The notes under the pieces: generated by a model | Database searches by the model: none | What the model saw: the letters and a program-made list of their open reading frames with translations, nothing else | What the model was told of the DNA's origin: nothing | Assembly (NCBI GenBank): GCA_910583995.1 | Contig: CAJTYW010000002.1 | Span: 1 to 64,000 of the forward strand | Direction: 5' to 3' | Source: an uncultured Christensenella sp. | GTDB taxonomy: Bacteria; Bacillota; Clostridia; Christensenellales; UBA3700 | Length of the DNA: 64,000 bases | Made by a program: the position numbers and the translations under genes | In this document: piece after piece, positions 6,748 to 16,372 of the stretch | How the letters are laid out: each line of letters starts with the position of its first letter | How positions within the stretch are numbered: the first letter of the stretch is position 1

Positions 6748-8994
6748 TTACATTTTATTTAAAAACTTGCGCTGAACGGAAGTTAAACCATCAGACTTTT
6801 TACTAGTTTCTTTAATTGGTTGTTTTTTATTTTTTTTCAAATTATATAAATCATTAAAGAAATAACTATTTACAAAAGCCATTTCTTTAGGTGTTATTGC
6901 ACCCTGTTCGAATGAACGCATATCTAATATGCCTGTTTTACTATCATAAATTCTATTACGAAAATATAATTTGTTAACGTCAGTAGAATAACGATAGGCC
7001 CACATTTTTTTTGTAAAAGAATAATATTCATATTCTTTATTACCATTTAATATATCATACTTGATATATCCATATTCATTTTGTAGCCTATCAAAATAAC
7101 GATATAATTTACTATAAAGAACTTTAAATAAATACATAAATAAATTATTATCGCCCCGGAATATCTTAAATTTTTCATAAAAAGGTTTATATTTATTTGT
7201 TATCCATTCAAATAATCTCATTTCAAAATTACCAAATAAATAACAATATTCAATATCATGCCTTTCTAAAATTTCTAAAGAATCAGATATATCTCTAATA
7301 TTAATACCAACGTTCATATCACGTTGGGCAGTTCCGGATACATTAGCAAACAAAGTATTATCTATTGTTGCAGCGCTTCGTATTAATTTAAAATCTTGAG
7401 TCAAACCATCATTTTTAGAATTTGCTTCTGCATCAGATAATTCTTGGTCCTGTGTATCGAGCATATTTCCATAATCTTTATCAATTTCAGTCCAAACAAC
7501 ATTACCAAATTCAAATACACCTTTGCTATCTGGAGACAACTTTTTAAAAAGCCTAAAATCGTCTTGATTCATAATTAATGAATAATGACTAAAAAAACGA
7601 GACTCTTCCGGAGTTATCGCAAAATAATCATTCATTTGCTTTACCATATTTCCAAAAGACAATTTAAAATTGTCTAAACGTACACTATAATTAGATATTA
7701 ATGTAGATGGCATTAAATATATATAATAACTTAAAGCATAATTTTCAATACAACTAAACAATGAAATAAACTTTATTCCGTCGCAATATTCCATTGGCTC
7801 ATTATTGTAATCATAACCAAACAATAGTTCTTGAGCAGAATCCAAATCTTTAGGATACCATGTATTTTTAGATTTAATTTCAAATAATGCTTTTCGGGTC
7901 CTAAAATGAGCAGATAACCCGGTTAAAGATTTTATAGTTTTATTATTAAATAATTCTTCAACATACAATGCTAATTTTAAAAAATCAAATTTTGGAAACA
8001 TTGTATCATATTTTAACATTAAGTTGCTTGTATCATATTTCCACATTGTTTCACGAGTGAGAGCAATGTCTGTTCCCAAAAAATCTTTTCCTGCCCCAGG
8101 ACCACCTTTTATTAAAAATAATGTGGCCAATTTTTTTATTACACCTTTATTTCGATTATCATAATGGTATCTAAATTCTTTCGCTCTCTCAAATCTCATA
8201 TTATTAAATTTCTTTATTAATAATATTACAATTAACCACCATGGCATATATTTTAATATCGGTTTACAATAATATAATAATTTATATACCATTGCTGAAT
8301 TAATAAAATTAAACGTGCAATAATAATTCAAAATGTAAGTACATAATTCAAATAATAATGTAATAACATTATAATTTAATAACATGATTACAATAAAAAT
8401 TTTATAATAAATACTATTCCTAAAATAATTATAATTAGTTTTTATAAATTTCCATATTGGGACATATAAATTTTTTTCCAATTTTAAATGCAAGTTTAAT
8501 GGCTTACTAACTTTTTCATAATCATTATTAATATCAAAATAATGTTTTAAATATCCCTTAATACCTAAATATAATAAATATATTAATGGAGCAATAAAAT
8601 ACATAATAATAATTAATGATTTAAATAAAAAATTTAATAAACCAAAACCAAAAAATTTATAAGTTGTCCCAGTTAAAAACATTGATATAAATATTTTGGC
8701 TCTAATGTCTATAAGAGAATAACTTTCAACTATAATATTATCTAAATTACCATTAAATGACGGCAACGTCGGCATAATTATTTCTGGTATATCAGTTATC
8801 GGGACACTTATACTATTTTGTATCCCAAAAATTTTACAAAAAAGTAATGCAATTTGCAAACAAAATTCCTTAACACTATTAAAAAGATAAATATAAGATT
8901 CTGCAAAAACAAAATAAGATGCAAGTATGCTTATAAAAATTATAAGTATACTTGCTAAATGCTTATTCAAAAATGCAGAAAATTTATTCAACAT
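6748..8994 (-). CDS. Zot/pI-like phage morphogenesis ATPase, multi-pass membrane protein
   Basis: Start at 8994, preceded by GGAG; the longer frame to 9039 has no binding site. The 748-aa protein has several membrane segments in its first ~265 residues. A P-loop domain follows: Walker A GGPGAGKD (about 297-304) and Walker-B-like VVWTEID (about 499-505). Inovirus Zot/pI proteins are inner-membrane ATPases that drive assembly and export of the filament through the envelope. This one is about twice the usual length and its membrane part is N-terminal. It overlaps the preceding 115-aa gene by 11 nt. A conjugation-type ATPase is the main alternative, but no relaxase or T4SS gene is present. Confidence 0.6.
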   Translation of the reverse strand: MLNKFSAFLNKHLASILIIFISILASYFVFAESYIYLFNSVKEFCLQIALLFCKIFGIQNSISVPITDIPEIIMPTLPSFNGNLDNIIVESYSLIDIRAKIFISMFLTGTTYKFFGFGLLNFLFKSLIIIMYFIAPLIYLLYLGIKGYLKHYFDINNDYEKVSKPLNLHLKLEKNLYVPIWKFIKTNYNYFRNSIYYKIFIVIMLLNYNVITLLFELCTYILNYYCTFNFINSAMVYKLLYYCKPILKYMPWWLIVILLIKKFNNMRFERAKEFRYHYDNRNKGVIKKLATLFLIKGGPGAGKDFLGTDIALTRETMWKYDTSNLMLKYDTMFPKFDFLKLALYVEELFNNKTIKSLTGLSAHFRTRKALFEIKSKNTWYPKDLDSAQELLFGYDYNNEPMEYCDGIKFISLFSCIENYALSYYIYLMPSTLISNYSVRLDNFKLSFGNMVKQMNDYFAITPEESRFFSHYSLIMNQDDFRLFKKLSPDSKGVFEFGNVVWTEIDKDYGNMLDTQDQELSDAEANSKNDGLTQDFKLIRSAATIDNTLFANVSGTAQRDMNVGINIRDISDSLEILERHDIEYCYLFGNFEMRLFEWITNKYKPFYEKFKIFRGDNNLFMYLFKVLYSKLYRYFDRLQNEYGYIKYDILNGNKEYEYYSFTKKMWAYRYSTDVNKLYFRNRIYDSKTGILDMRSFEQGAITPKEMAFVNSYFFNDLYNLKKNKKQPIKETSKKSDGLTSVQRKFLNKM

Positions 8995-9331
8995 AATATA
9001 TATACTCCTGCAACCAATTAATATATAGAGTAGTATCATTAAATATTAAAATATAATCGGTAATTTCATTACCGGAAACAAAAATAATATTTTTGTCAAT
9101 TTTATCAATTTGATATTTAATTAATGATTTATTAGTTTGAATAATTACGTTTTTATCACTAACGGTAACAACGTAATCGTCATTATAATATTTACCATAA
9201 GTTAAAGATATATTATTATTACAAATATTTGCAATAAAAAATATAGATAATGAAATTATTAAAATAATAAATATTATTAATAAAAAAATCATAATTTTTT
9301 TAAATGAACTTAACTTATTTTCTTTTTGCAT
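8984..9331 (-). CDS. Small single-pass membrane protein of the phage operon
   Basis: Start at the ATG at 9331; a TTG at 9361 is possible but has no better binding site. The 115-aa product has one very hydrophobic segment (about residues 12-38, rich in Ile/Leu/Phe) after a basic N-terminus, then a polar domain of about 75 residues. It overlaps the upstream and downstream genes, so translation is probably coupled. No family was recognised. By position it may be a minor virion or assembly protein. Confidence 0.6.
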   Translation of the reverse strand: MQKENKLSSFKKIMIFLLIIFIILIISLSIFFIANICNNNISLTYGKYYNDDYVVTVSDKNVIIQTNKSLIKYQIDKIDKNIIFVSGNEITDYILIFNDTTLYINWLQEYIYYVE

Positions 9332-11012
9332 ATTTTGCCTTTTTACGTTTTTTCTTTCCAAAAATAGACGTTATAAAAAATATAACTATAAAACCAATAA
9401 ATACACCACCACAAGTAACAATAAGTGTTCTATTCTCATTTAAACTTGAAATAAACTCTTTATTTCTTATATAAGAATCAGATATATCAATACGAATATC
9501 TTTTTCAAGTAATATTTCGTCTATTGCTATATTAGAGCCTGTAAGGTCCGAATAAGCATACTTTGATATATACTTTTCGCTAATACCTATATCTTTCAAA
9601 AAATCATTTAAAGACTGCCCATAGCCTACTTGATAAGCCTTATAAATATTATTATTAATATATAAAGTTACTTTACATTCTGCAGCAAGCCAAGTAGCAG
9701 TTAATGTAGTTTCTTCGTCAAAAATTGGTGTATCATTAAAATTTTTCCAGCCTACAAACTTATAACCAACTTTTTTAGGAACATAAGTAGCAAAGCCACC
9801 AATTTCAATAAATTGCTCATATAAAAAACTTTCGTCTTCGTCTAAATATGTAACTTTCAATTTATGAGTTTCCCACTTTGCACGCAAATACAAATTTTCA
9901 GTAACAGGACCAATTACATACTCTTTATTTGTTGCATCGTTTATCCAACATACAAAATCGTAACCTTCACGAACAGGAATATAATCTAATTGGTCTCCAT
10001 GCGTATATATTTTTTCGACTAAATCTATATTAGAATCTTCTTCAATTCTGCTATCAAATATTACATTATATTTATTAATTTCCCATTTTTGAAAAAGTTG
10101 TTCAACAGGCTTAACAGGAATACCATCATAAGGTTGCCTAAATTCTTCATCATAAAAAAAACCTTTAAAAGTATATCCCGGACGTGGCTCTAAATCAAGA
10201 AATTTTGAAGATTTATAATATTCTTTAACAAATACGTCATTATAAATATTTTCATTTTGAGAAAGAATACCTGACCTGTACAAAAATGGTGTTTCACGAT
10301 TATCAAATAAATTGCTTAAGCATTCATAAGCATTGCTAGTTGCATCATCATTTTTATCAATGATTAGAATAGGGAATTTCAAGGCTTGTTCAAAATAGTC
10401 TACATTTGGACGCAACGTACTTAAATAATCATAATGACATAATATTATTTTTTCTTGTTTGCTATCAAAAACCAAATAAAAAAAATATTCACCTACAGAA
10501 ATATCAAAATCTTGAATATATTCATATTCATATTCTTTATTGCTAGTCGGAGTATATATATACTCTCCAAAACCAAAATTACAACGATACTTCTCAAAAT
10601 CATTATTTATTTTGGTTATCTCAATTTTCATTCCATTGTCAAAAGTTTCTTCGCCATAATATACCGAAAAATCAACGAACTCTCCGTTAGTTGTTAAACG
10701 TGCATCAATATATAAGTAATATAATGAATCAGTACTTAAATCGTTAAAATCTTGAGAATACTTGTGCCTATATGATATATAAGTTTTATCGTCAAATAAA
10801 GTTCTATTTTCATTATAAAAAATATACTTATTATCTTTATTAGTCGTATCTGACACAGCAGTTGTTTCTATATTTTTATCTACTTTATCATAAATATTAT
10901 CGAAAAACTTGCCAAAATTAGAAAACCCATCAGAGTATTTATAAATATATAAACCAGCCACAAGCAATGCCACCAATACTATTGATATAATTATTTTTCT
11001 TATCATAGTCAT
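9315..11012 (-). CDS. Membrane-anchored surface protein with InlB-type repeats, candidate pIII-like adsorption protein
   Basis: The 565-aa protein has a signal-anchor segment at about 6-24 and a second membrane segment near the C-terminus (LIVTCGGVFIGFIVIFFITS), followed by a Lys/Arg tail. About residues 270-430 contain Listeria-Bacteroides (Flg_new/InlB B) repeats, each ending in a W-E/W-L type strand: GYTFKGFFYD, GYDFVCWIND...AKWE, GYKFVGWKNF...TATW. A large ectodomain with a C-terminal membrane anchor followed by a positive tail is the topology of inovirus pIII. InlB repeats occur in surface adhesins. AAGGAG for its start lies at the end of the upstream gene, 2 bp away. Confidence 0.6.
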   Translation of the reverse strand: MTMIRKIIISIVLVALLVAGLYIYKYSDGFSNFGKFFDNIYDKVDKNIETTAVSDTTNKDNKYIFYNENRTLFDDKTYISYRHKYSQDFNDLSTDSLYYLYIDARLTTNGEFVDFSVYYGEETFDNGMKIEITKINNDFEKYRCNFGFGEYIYTPTSNKEYEYEYIQDFDISVGEYFFYLVFDSKQEKIILCHYDYLSTLRPNVDYFEQALKFPILIIDKNDDATSNAYECLSNLFDNRETPFLYRSGILSQNENIYNDVFVKEYYKSSKFLDLEPRPGYTFKGFFYDEEFRQPYDGIPVKPVEQLFQKWEINKYNVIFDSRIEEDSNIDLVEKIYTHGDQLDYIPVREGYDFVCWINDATNKEYVIGPVTENLYLRAKWETHKLKVTYLDEDESFLYEQFIEIGGFATYVPKKVGYKFVGWKNFNDTPIFDEETTLTATWLAAECKVTLYINNNIYKAYQVGYGQSLNDFLKDIGISEKYISKYAYSDLTGSNIAIDEILLEKDIRIDISDSYIRNKEFISSLNENRTLIVTCGGVFIGFIVIFFITSIFGKKKRKKAKYAKRK

Positions 11013-11014
11013 AT

Positions 11015-13018
11015 TTACTCCTTTTTACCTTTTTGTCGGTATTCTTTTTTATTAAATTTACCTTTTGTATTTGTTTTAGCAGGAGAATTTACTAACACTT
11101 TAAAAAGCCATATAATAACTTTTACTAAAATTATAAATGCAAAAAACAATATCAATGCTGTCAATACAATAGTAAAAATATTCTTATTATCATTCTTTAT
11201 ACTTGTTGGGGGAGTTATTCCGTCTACAATATCAATTGGAGAAGAAACTACAGGAATTACTGTATATTTATCTTTATTCAAAAAAGTTAACTGAATTATA
11301 TCAAAATTCAAAAACACACTTTCTTGTGCTAAATAAGCCTGTCCTGTTTTTTGTGTTCCGTTTAACCCCTTTTGCAAAAATAACTCAGCACAATAATAAT
11401 CAGATGTTGCAAACCTAAATAAAATAACTTTTTCGTCATTCATTCTTGCTCGAGACGCATAACTTTTAAACTTAGAAACGTCATTTATATTAATATAATA
11501 TTTGTTTACTAATTCTTCAGCACTCATAGTTAAATCGCTATAATCAAATGTAACTATCGGGGACAATTCCTTTATTGCATCTTCCTTTGGAATATTTCCA
11601 AACAATGTATCCCAAAATCCCCATTTATTAATATTATCAATAAAAGTAGGATTAGTTTGTTGCCATGTCCCTAAATTTTTTAAATCTAAATCAGAATCAA
11701 AGTCATAAACACAATATCCATTTTGAATTTTTCCAAACTCATTATTAACTTTTCGTATATCATCAATATCTGACTCAAATAAATCTGCACTAATAAAACC
11801 ATTTTTTATAGGTAATTTCCCATCAGAATAAGTTTTATTATAATCTAATATATAATTATACAAATCATTACTTGTAACACCATTATCTGAATAATCAACA
11901 TAAGGGTCATATTTTTCTATATTATCACAAAGAAACATGTAATATAATATTGGACATATAGTTGTGTTACTAATATCGTCCGGTTTAATTAAATAAAATC
12001 TATTCCACGTAAAAGTGAACATAGACGTACTAATTGTATATCCAATATCAGTTTTATAATCACTACCTATATTTTTAGCAATATATTCCTGTGATTTATT
12101 ATAAAAATCTTCATTGCTAGTAACAACTATAGGCTTAGTTTTATACTCAAACCATTCTGCCTTAATACGTTGCAGTTTTCCATAATTGTCAAAATACTCA
12201 TTTGGTACAGAAAAATAAACAGTGTCAATTTGATTTTGAAAATCTGCGCCTTTATTTGACGTCAACGTTCTATAAAAAGTATGCTCTACGTTTAACTTTA
12301 AAGTAGTCAATTTTTCTGCATAACATTGCAATGTTGATTCAGCGGTTTCGTCAGGTCCATAACCTGCAGCATAACCGCTATATGTATATGTTTTATTTAC
12401 CGGATATTCTTTCGCTAAAACACTATCAATTGCAAATAATTCTATACCACTAATATCGTAACGTCGAGCATTACTATTTACACGTTCAGCAATAGTTTTA
12501 TTATCTGATGCACTGCGTTTATCAACTATTTTAAACTTATAAAATAATCTTTTATAATTTGAATCGTTTGCAACTGAACAAAATTTTAATGAAAATTTCT
12601 CATAATCATTAGGGTTGCCTTCAGAATCATATCCAACGGCCAATTGTACTTTATTATCATAACTTGTTGTATCTATCTCAATTAATGACGGATTATACAA
12701 ATAAATATATACTGCATAATTAGAACGTTTATTTTCATCAAAAGAATAGCAGTATTCTACAACATTTTGAACAATAAACGTATCCATTTTTTTATCTATT
12801 GGATACTGCGTTATATCAAAATTTTCTGCAGAATTTAAATCGTCCAATATGTTAGTGCTATCAAAATTTTTAATGTCTATTTCAGTATATTCTTCCGCAT
12901 AAACTGGTAATAAAATTAAAGAAAATACAATTGACATAAAAACTATTAGCAATGCAATAATTGCCAATAGTTTCATATCATTTTTATCAAATTTAATAAA
13001 TTGTTTTTTGTTAAACAT
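11015..13018 (-). CDS. Large ectodomain protein with N- and C-terminal membrane segments
   Basis: Start at 13018 (MFNKKQFIKF), where AAAGGTGG lies 5 nt upstream; a GTG at 13027 overlaps this site. The 667-aa protein has an N-terminal membrane or signal segment (about 19-41), a roughly 570-residue Tyr/Asp/Asn-rich exterior domain, a C-terminal membrane segment (about 618-645) and a basic tail. No family recognised. The topology matches the 565-aa neighbour, suggesting both are virion-tip or membrane-held structural proteins before assembly. It is 14 bp from the 250-aa gene. Confidence 0.65.
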   Translation of the reverse strand: MFNKKQFIKFDKNDMKLLAIIALLIVFMSIVFSLILLPVYAEEYTEIDIKNFDSTNILDDLNSAENFDITQYPIDKKMDTFIVQNVVEYCYSFDENKRSNYAVYIYLYNPSLIEIDTTSYDNKVQLAVGYDSEGNPNDYEKFSLKFCSVANDSNYKRLFYKFKIVDKRSASDNKTIAERVNSNARRYDISGIELFAIDSVLAKEYPVNKTYTYSGYAAGYGPDETAESTLQCYAEKLTTLKLNVEHTFYRTLTSNKGADFQNQIDTVYFSVPNEYFDNYGKLQRIKAEWFEYKTKPIVVTSNEDFYNKSQEYIAKNIGSDYKTDIGYTISTSMFTFTWNRFYLIKPDDISNTTICPILYYMFLCDNIEKYDPYVDYSDNGVTSNDLYNYILDYNKTYSDGKLPIKNGFISADLFESDIDDIRKVNNEFGKIQNGYCVYDFDSDLDLKNLGTWQQTNPTFIDNINKWGFWDTLFGNIPKEDAIKELSPIVTFDYSDLTMSAEELVNKYYININDVSKFKSYASRARMNDEKVILFRFATSDYYCAELFLQKGLNGTQKTGQAYLAQESVFLNFDIIQLTFLNKDKYTVIPVVSSPIDIVDGITPPTSIKNDNKNIFTIVLTALILFFAFIILVKVIIWLFKVLVNSPAKTNTKGKFNKKEYRQKGKKE

Positions 13019-13032
13019 AAAAACCACCTTTA

Positions 13033-13785
13033 TTAAGCAAAATTATATACAACTTGAGTAGTTGAATCTGCCATAATTTCTTCATATATATAATCAGTCA
13101 AAGGACAACCTTTATCAGAAATTATTACAGCCAAAAAATAATAATTTGTATTTGTATTTTCGTCATTAGAATAAGACATTAACATTTCTTTGCAATAAAA
13201 ATTTACATCTATTTGTTGCAAAACAGAAGAATTGCCCGGCAATGTTAATGCTAACTGCATTGATTTATACACATACATTGGATAAAACAATTTCAAATCT
13301 TCATTTTCTTCAAATTCGCCTGTAAATGTATATTTAACAAAATTATTTTCAGGTTTAAAATAATGAATATAATTAGAATTAAAAACCGTACCCGCTAAAA
13401 TATCAGACGTTAAATTATGATAACTATCATAAGTAAAAACTAACTCTGACGCGTCAGATACACTTGAATATAACTTTTTCGCTTTTTCTAACTCAATATC
13501 AAATATGTAATTGAAATCTGTACAATCAGTGAAAATAGTACAATTTGTTGTATTTGACAAAAGCATACTATTCACAGGTATTTCAAATGTTCCATATTTT
13601 TCACTGACAATAGTTTTACTTACTATTTCTTTTGTATCGCCTGCAGGCGGAACATCCGCACCTGGTTTATTAAATGGATTATCCTTAAAACCGTTTGTAA
13701 AATATGATATTCCGGCTAATAAACCAAATAATAAAATAATTACTAATAAAGTAGTTAAAAAATATTTTATTTTTTTACTTTTCAT
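13033..13785 (-). CDS. Membrane-anchored phage-operon protein of unknown function
   Basis: The 250-aa protein starts MKSKKIKYF, with a hydrophobic segment at about 8-27, then a Pro-rich linker (NPFNKPGADVPPAGD) and a mixed soluble domain. AAAGGAG lies 9-10 nt upstream. No C-terminal anchor, so it may be a signal-anchored or processed exported protein. It is the first of the four-gene membrane-protein run and may be a minor coat protein. The 150-bp gap before it holds no open frame over 25 codons. Confidence 0.6.
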   Translation of the reverse strand: MKSKKIKYFLTTLLVIILLFGLLAGISYFTNGFKDNPFNKPGADVPPAGDTKEIVSKTIVSEKYGTFEIPVNSMLLSNTTNCTIFTDCTDFNYIFDIELEKAKKLYSSVSDASELVFTYDSYHNLTSDILAGTVFNSNYIHYFKPENNFVKYTFTGEFEENEDLKLFYPMYVYKSMQLALTLPGNSSVLQQIDVNFYCKEMLMSYSNDENTNTNYYFLAVIISDKGCPLTDYIYEEIMADSTTQVVYNFA

Positions 13786-13939
13786 TTTTTTAGTTACTCC
13801 TTTTTATTTTTAAATTTTTCTGTTAATAACACTTGACTTTATTTTATTTATTATGTATAATAAATCTAATAATAAGTACGGCATAAAGGTTTTATCCTTT
13901 TACTCGGTGGTGCTTGCTTTGACAAGTTACTTACGAAGT

Positions 13940-14335
13940 CTACTTGTTATTTTTTTTTGCTTTTTTTGTGTACCAATTCTTTGGTTTTCTATTGGTACTT
14001 TTTTTATACTTTTTAATAATATGTCTAACAACCGGCATATCTTCTTTAGAAAATTTCCAATTATCTTTTGTAATTTTATCAAAAAATTTTTTATTGGTAC
14101 TTCTAACATTTAATTTCAAAAATGATTTGCGATTATCTTCAGGATTAGGATTTTCAGTTAACTCATGATAATTAAATTTTTCTTCTTGGGGATGCGTAGT
14201 TAACCCTAATGATTTATAATGAGTATCCGTTTCTCCAAAGATATAATCAAAATGACCTTTTGCAGATTTACTTATATTGCGTCTAAATTCGTTACGTGGT
14301 TTATATTTTCTTGTTTTTTTCTTTCTTCTTGACAT
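13940..14335 (-). CDS. Small, highly basic phage-operon protein
   Basis: The 131-aa product has Lys/Arg-rich ends (MSRRKKKTRKYKPR... and ...NWYTKKAKKNNK) and no membrane segment. AAAGGAG is well placed before the ATG. The composition suggests a nucleic-acid-binding role, for example in DNA packaging or regulation, but no family was recognised. It is set apart from its neighbours by intergenic gaps of 150 and 240 bp. Confidence 0.6.
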   Translation of the reverse strand: MSRRKKKTRKYKPRNEFRRNISKSAKGHFDYIFGETDTHYKSLGLTTHPQEEKFNYHELTENPNPEDNRKSFLKLNVRSTNKKFFDKITKDNWKFSKEDMPVVRHIIKKYKKSTNRKPKNWYTKKAKKNNK

Positions 14336-14440
14336 TTAATCTCCTTTATTACTCAGATATAAAAATTTAAAGAGCATACATTTTTTTAATTATAAATGGT
14401 AAACAGATTTACAATAATTCAATGTACACTCTTTAGTTGT

Positions 14441-14560
14441 TTTAAGAAGATGCTTTAAAAAAAATTCAAAATAACAACACGTTCAAACGGAAAATTAACT
14501 ATACGCATTAAGCATCTTCTTAAATGGTGATAGGTTAAGTTTTTTACTAGGTAGCCTATC
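14441..14560. repeat. Two hairpins in the 240-bp gap between phage genes
   Basis: TTTAAGAAGATGCTT (from 14441) pairs with AAGCATCTTCTTAAA (to about 14524) across 55 bp. A second inverted pair GATAGG / CCTATC follows at about 14529-14560. No frame longer than about 17 codons was found on the minus strand here. This may be a transcript-processing, termination or regulatory region dividing early and late phage genes. Confidence 0.5.
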
Positions 14561-14577
14561 ATTACCTATATAAGGCC

Positions 14578-14781
14578 TTATTTATTTTTATGACGTTCTA
14601 CATAATCATATCTTCGTAATAGGTAGCCCCATTCGTCCCATTGTTCTTCAGTTTTATTTTTCAAAAACAAAAATCCGCCTGCATCAAAACCTTCATCAAA
14701 TGCTTTATATTTTTGTTTTCGCAATTTACGTTCCATATAAATACAACCTTTACGAAATGCTGCTTTTTCTTTTTTAGTCAT
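14578..14781 (-). CDS. Small charged phage protein (67 aa)
   Basis: Start at 14781 (MTKKEKAAFRKG) because GGAG lies 6 nt upstream, at the end of the 212-aa gene; the frame itself opens at 14814. Charged and aromatic composition, no membrane segment, no recognised family. Adjacent to the preceding stop (1-nt gap), so likely translated by coupling. Confidence 0.6.
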   Translation of the reverse strand: MTKKEKAAFRKGCIYMERKLRKQKYKAFDEGFDAGGFLFLKNKTEEQWDEWGYLLRRYDYVERHKNK

Positions 14782-14782
14782 A

Positions 14783-15421
14783 TCAAACTCCAACATTGTT
14801 AAACAATTTATCAATATCGATATTCAGTTGTTCTGCTATATAATTAACAACAACATTAACGTCTTGTCTATCATACTGAAATTTTTCTATCGCTTTAGCA
14901 AAAGCATTTCTCAAAGCAAACTTTGAAACGTCAATATCTGGAGCAGTCTCTTGTTTCAATATTTCTTCTTCATCTTTTTTATCAGATTCATTTAAAATAC
15001 TTTTAACGTACTTACGAATTTCTTTACAAGACATTTCAGTATTGATATTTTTCAAATACTTTTTGAAAGTGATATTTGCAAGCGGTAAAATTTCAACAAG
15101 TTGAGAATAATTATAATTTTCCCATTCAAAAAAGGTTATAGGTAATATGTTATCAACAATAGAAAAATACCTTTGGACCTTTTTTTTAGGAATATTAAAC
15201 ACTGCATCACATAAATTGATAAAATGCTTTTTTTCATAATCAGACGTTACTAAATACTTTCTCAACTCTGAAAATTTCTTTATTAAATCAATATCATGAT
15301 TATGTATTTTTCCAACAATACCCCTAAGACTGCTTAATAAATCTAAAGCAACTTTATTGTTGTTTAATGATTTAATAAACGCATTCTTATGTATTGTTAA
15401 ATATTCGTCCAATAAAATCAT
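14783..15421 (-). CDS. Putative DNA-binding or regulatory phage protein (212 aa)
   Basis: No sure family. A central stretch (DAVFNIPKKKVQRYFSIVD, then YSQLVEILPL and MSCKEIRKYVKS) resembles helix-turn-helix-containing replication or partition regulators seen on clostridial plasmids and phages; that resemblance is from memory and weak. Its ATG overlaps the stop of the 153-aa gene by one base (TAATG), so the two are translationally coupled. Soluble, no membrane segments. Confidence 0.55.
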   Translation of the reverse strand: MILLDEYLTIHKNAFIKSLNNNKVALDLLSSLRGIVGKIHNHDIDLIKKFSELRKYLVTSDYEKKHFINLCDAVFNIPKKKVQRYFSIVDNILPITFFEWENYNYSQLVEILPLANITFKKYLKNINTEMSCKEIRKYVKSILNESDKKDEEEILKQETAPDIDVSKFALRNAFAKAIEKFQYDRQDVNVVVNYIAEQLNIDIDKLFNNVGV

Positions 15422-15882
15422 TATTCAACTTGTTTTCTACGCATTAACGTAATCAACATTTGCAAAATGTCTCTATCTGACTGTGCGCTACATTTAACTT
15501 TTACTACAAGGCCCAAATCGTCTTTTATAAATAACTCTTGAGACAATGTAATTCTGTTGGTTGAAAAATCTCTTTTTTTAGTCTCTTTAATGACCAACTC
15601 TGCAACATCAGATTCGCCAAAGATATATTCAAAGGCATCATAACCACGAACGTCGTAAGGCTCAATAAACACTTTTGCAGGACGATTTTTAATTTCGCCT
15701 TCAACAACATACGTGTATAATTGTCTGCCTTCTTTTGAAAAAAGATTTGCAATAGGTTTGCGAGATACATAAAATTTATTGTCAAATTCTATGTCTGCTA
15801 CTTCCACTTCCACATTTTGACTTTTTTCAAAGTCTTGCTCAGATACGATTACTTCATTGTTTTGTTTTTTTTCGTTTGCCAT
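15421..15882 (-). CDS. Phage early protein, possible single-stranded-DNA-binding protein
   Basis: The 153-aa product has an acidic, polar N-terminal tail (residues 1-30) and a compact, strand-rich domain (YVSRKPIANLF... YTYVVEGEIK... VFIEPYDVRGYDAFEYIF). Position next to the front of the operon and size would suit the ssDNA-binding (pV-like) protein all inoviruses need. No signature confirms this. The gene has the conserved leader also found before the 134-aa gene. No other ssDNA-binding candidate is visible in the element. Confidence 0.45.
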   Translation of the reverse strand: MANEKKQNNEVIVSEQDFEKSQNVEVEVADIEFDNKFYVSRKPIANLFSKEGRQLYTYVVEGEIKNRPAKVFIEPYDVRGYDAFEYIFGESDVAELVIKETKKRDFSTNRITLSQELFIKDDLGLVVKVKCSAQSDRDILQMLITLMRRKQVE

Positions 15883-15969
15883 TTTGTTTACCCCACTAAA
15901 TTTATTTTTGCTAGTTTACGGAATTGCACCGCTAATACTTTTACTAGCACAATAGGGAATTATTCCCTA
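15882..15969 (-). promoter_or_regulatory. Structured 5' leader of the 153-aa gene (copy 2 of a shared leader)
   Basis: On the minus strand: a palindromic stop-overlapping hairpin (GGGAAT/ATTCCC), then stem GCTAGT...ACTAGC enclosing a small CGG-7nt-CCG hairpin. A block follows that reads GTTTACCCCACTAAATT on the plus strand (15886-15902) and is repeated before the 134-aa gene. AGTGGGG in this block is the only ribosome binding site candidate. A likely translational control element. Confidence 0.5.
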
Positions 15970-16371
15970 ACATTGAAAACTTTCTAAAAATTTAAAAACA
16001 TTGTAATTATCTTCTGGAGTCATACTAATAGGTACTTTTGTATATCTATTTACTTTTGTCACAAGTAAATCGCCTGGTATAAATCCAATTTTTTTCAAAT
16101 AAATATTACATTTTAAATTATCTAATCTACCATTAGCATTACAAATTATATAAATATTTTCCATTCCAGGAAAAGGAAATGCCGCTAATGGACCACCAAC
16201 CATATTTTCAAATTCTGATATAGTATTATTTATACGACAAGAATATGAATGAGAATAAGTTGTTTTATATATAACACTTATATATGAATTGCCACCTGTA
16301 CCAATACCGCAAAAATCTATTTTATCAATAAAATTATCATGATATATTTCACTTGTATATTTATCTACCAT
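15967..16371 (-). CDS. First gene of the phage operon, unknown function (134 aa)
   Basis: Soluble protein of no recognised family; Gly/Ser- and Tyr-rich N-terminal half and a Pro-containing middle (GGPLAAFPFPGME). The start is fixed by the leader shared with the 153-aa gene. As the first gene after the right direct repeat it may be a regulator or immunity-type protein, but nothing in the sequence shows this. Confidence 0.5.
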   Translation of the reverse strand: MVDKYTSEIYHDNFIDKIDFCGIGTGGNSYISVIYKTTYSHSYSCRINNTISEFENMVGGPLAAFPFPGMENIYIICNANGRLDNLKCNIYLKKIGFIPGDLLVTKVNRYTKVPISMTPEDNYNVFKFLESFQC

Positions 16372-16372
16372 T

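Noticed and set aside
14578..15421. Toxin-antitoxin pair formed by the 67-aa and 212-aa proteins
   Set aside because: Neither shows a known toxin or antitoxin motif. Tight coupling is explained by the phage operon layout.
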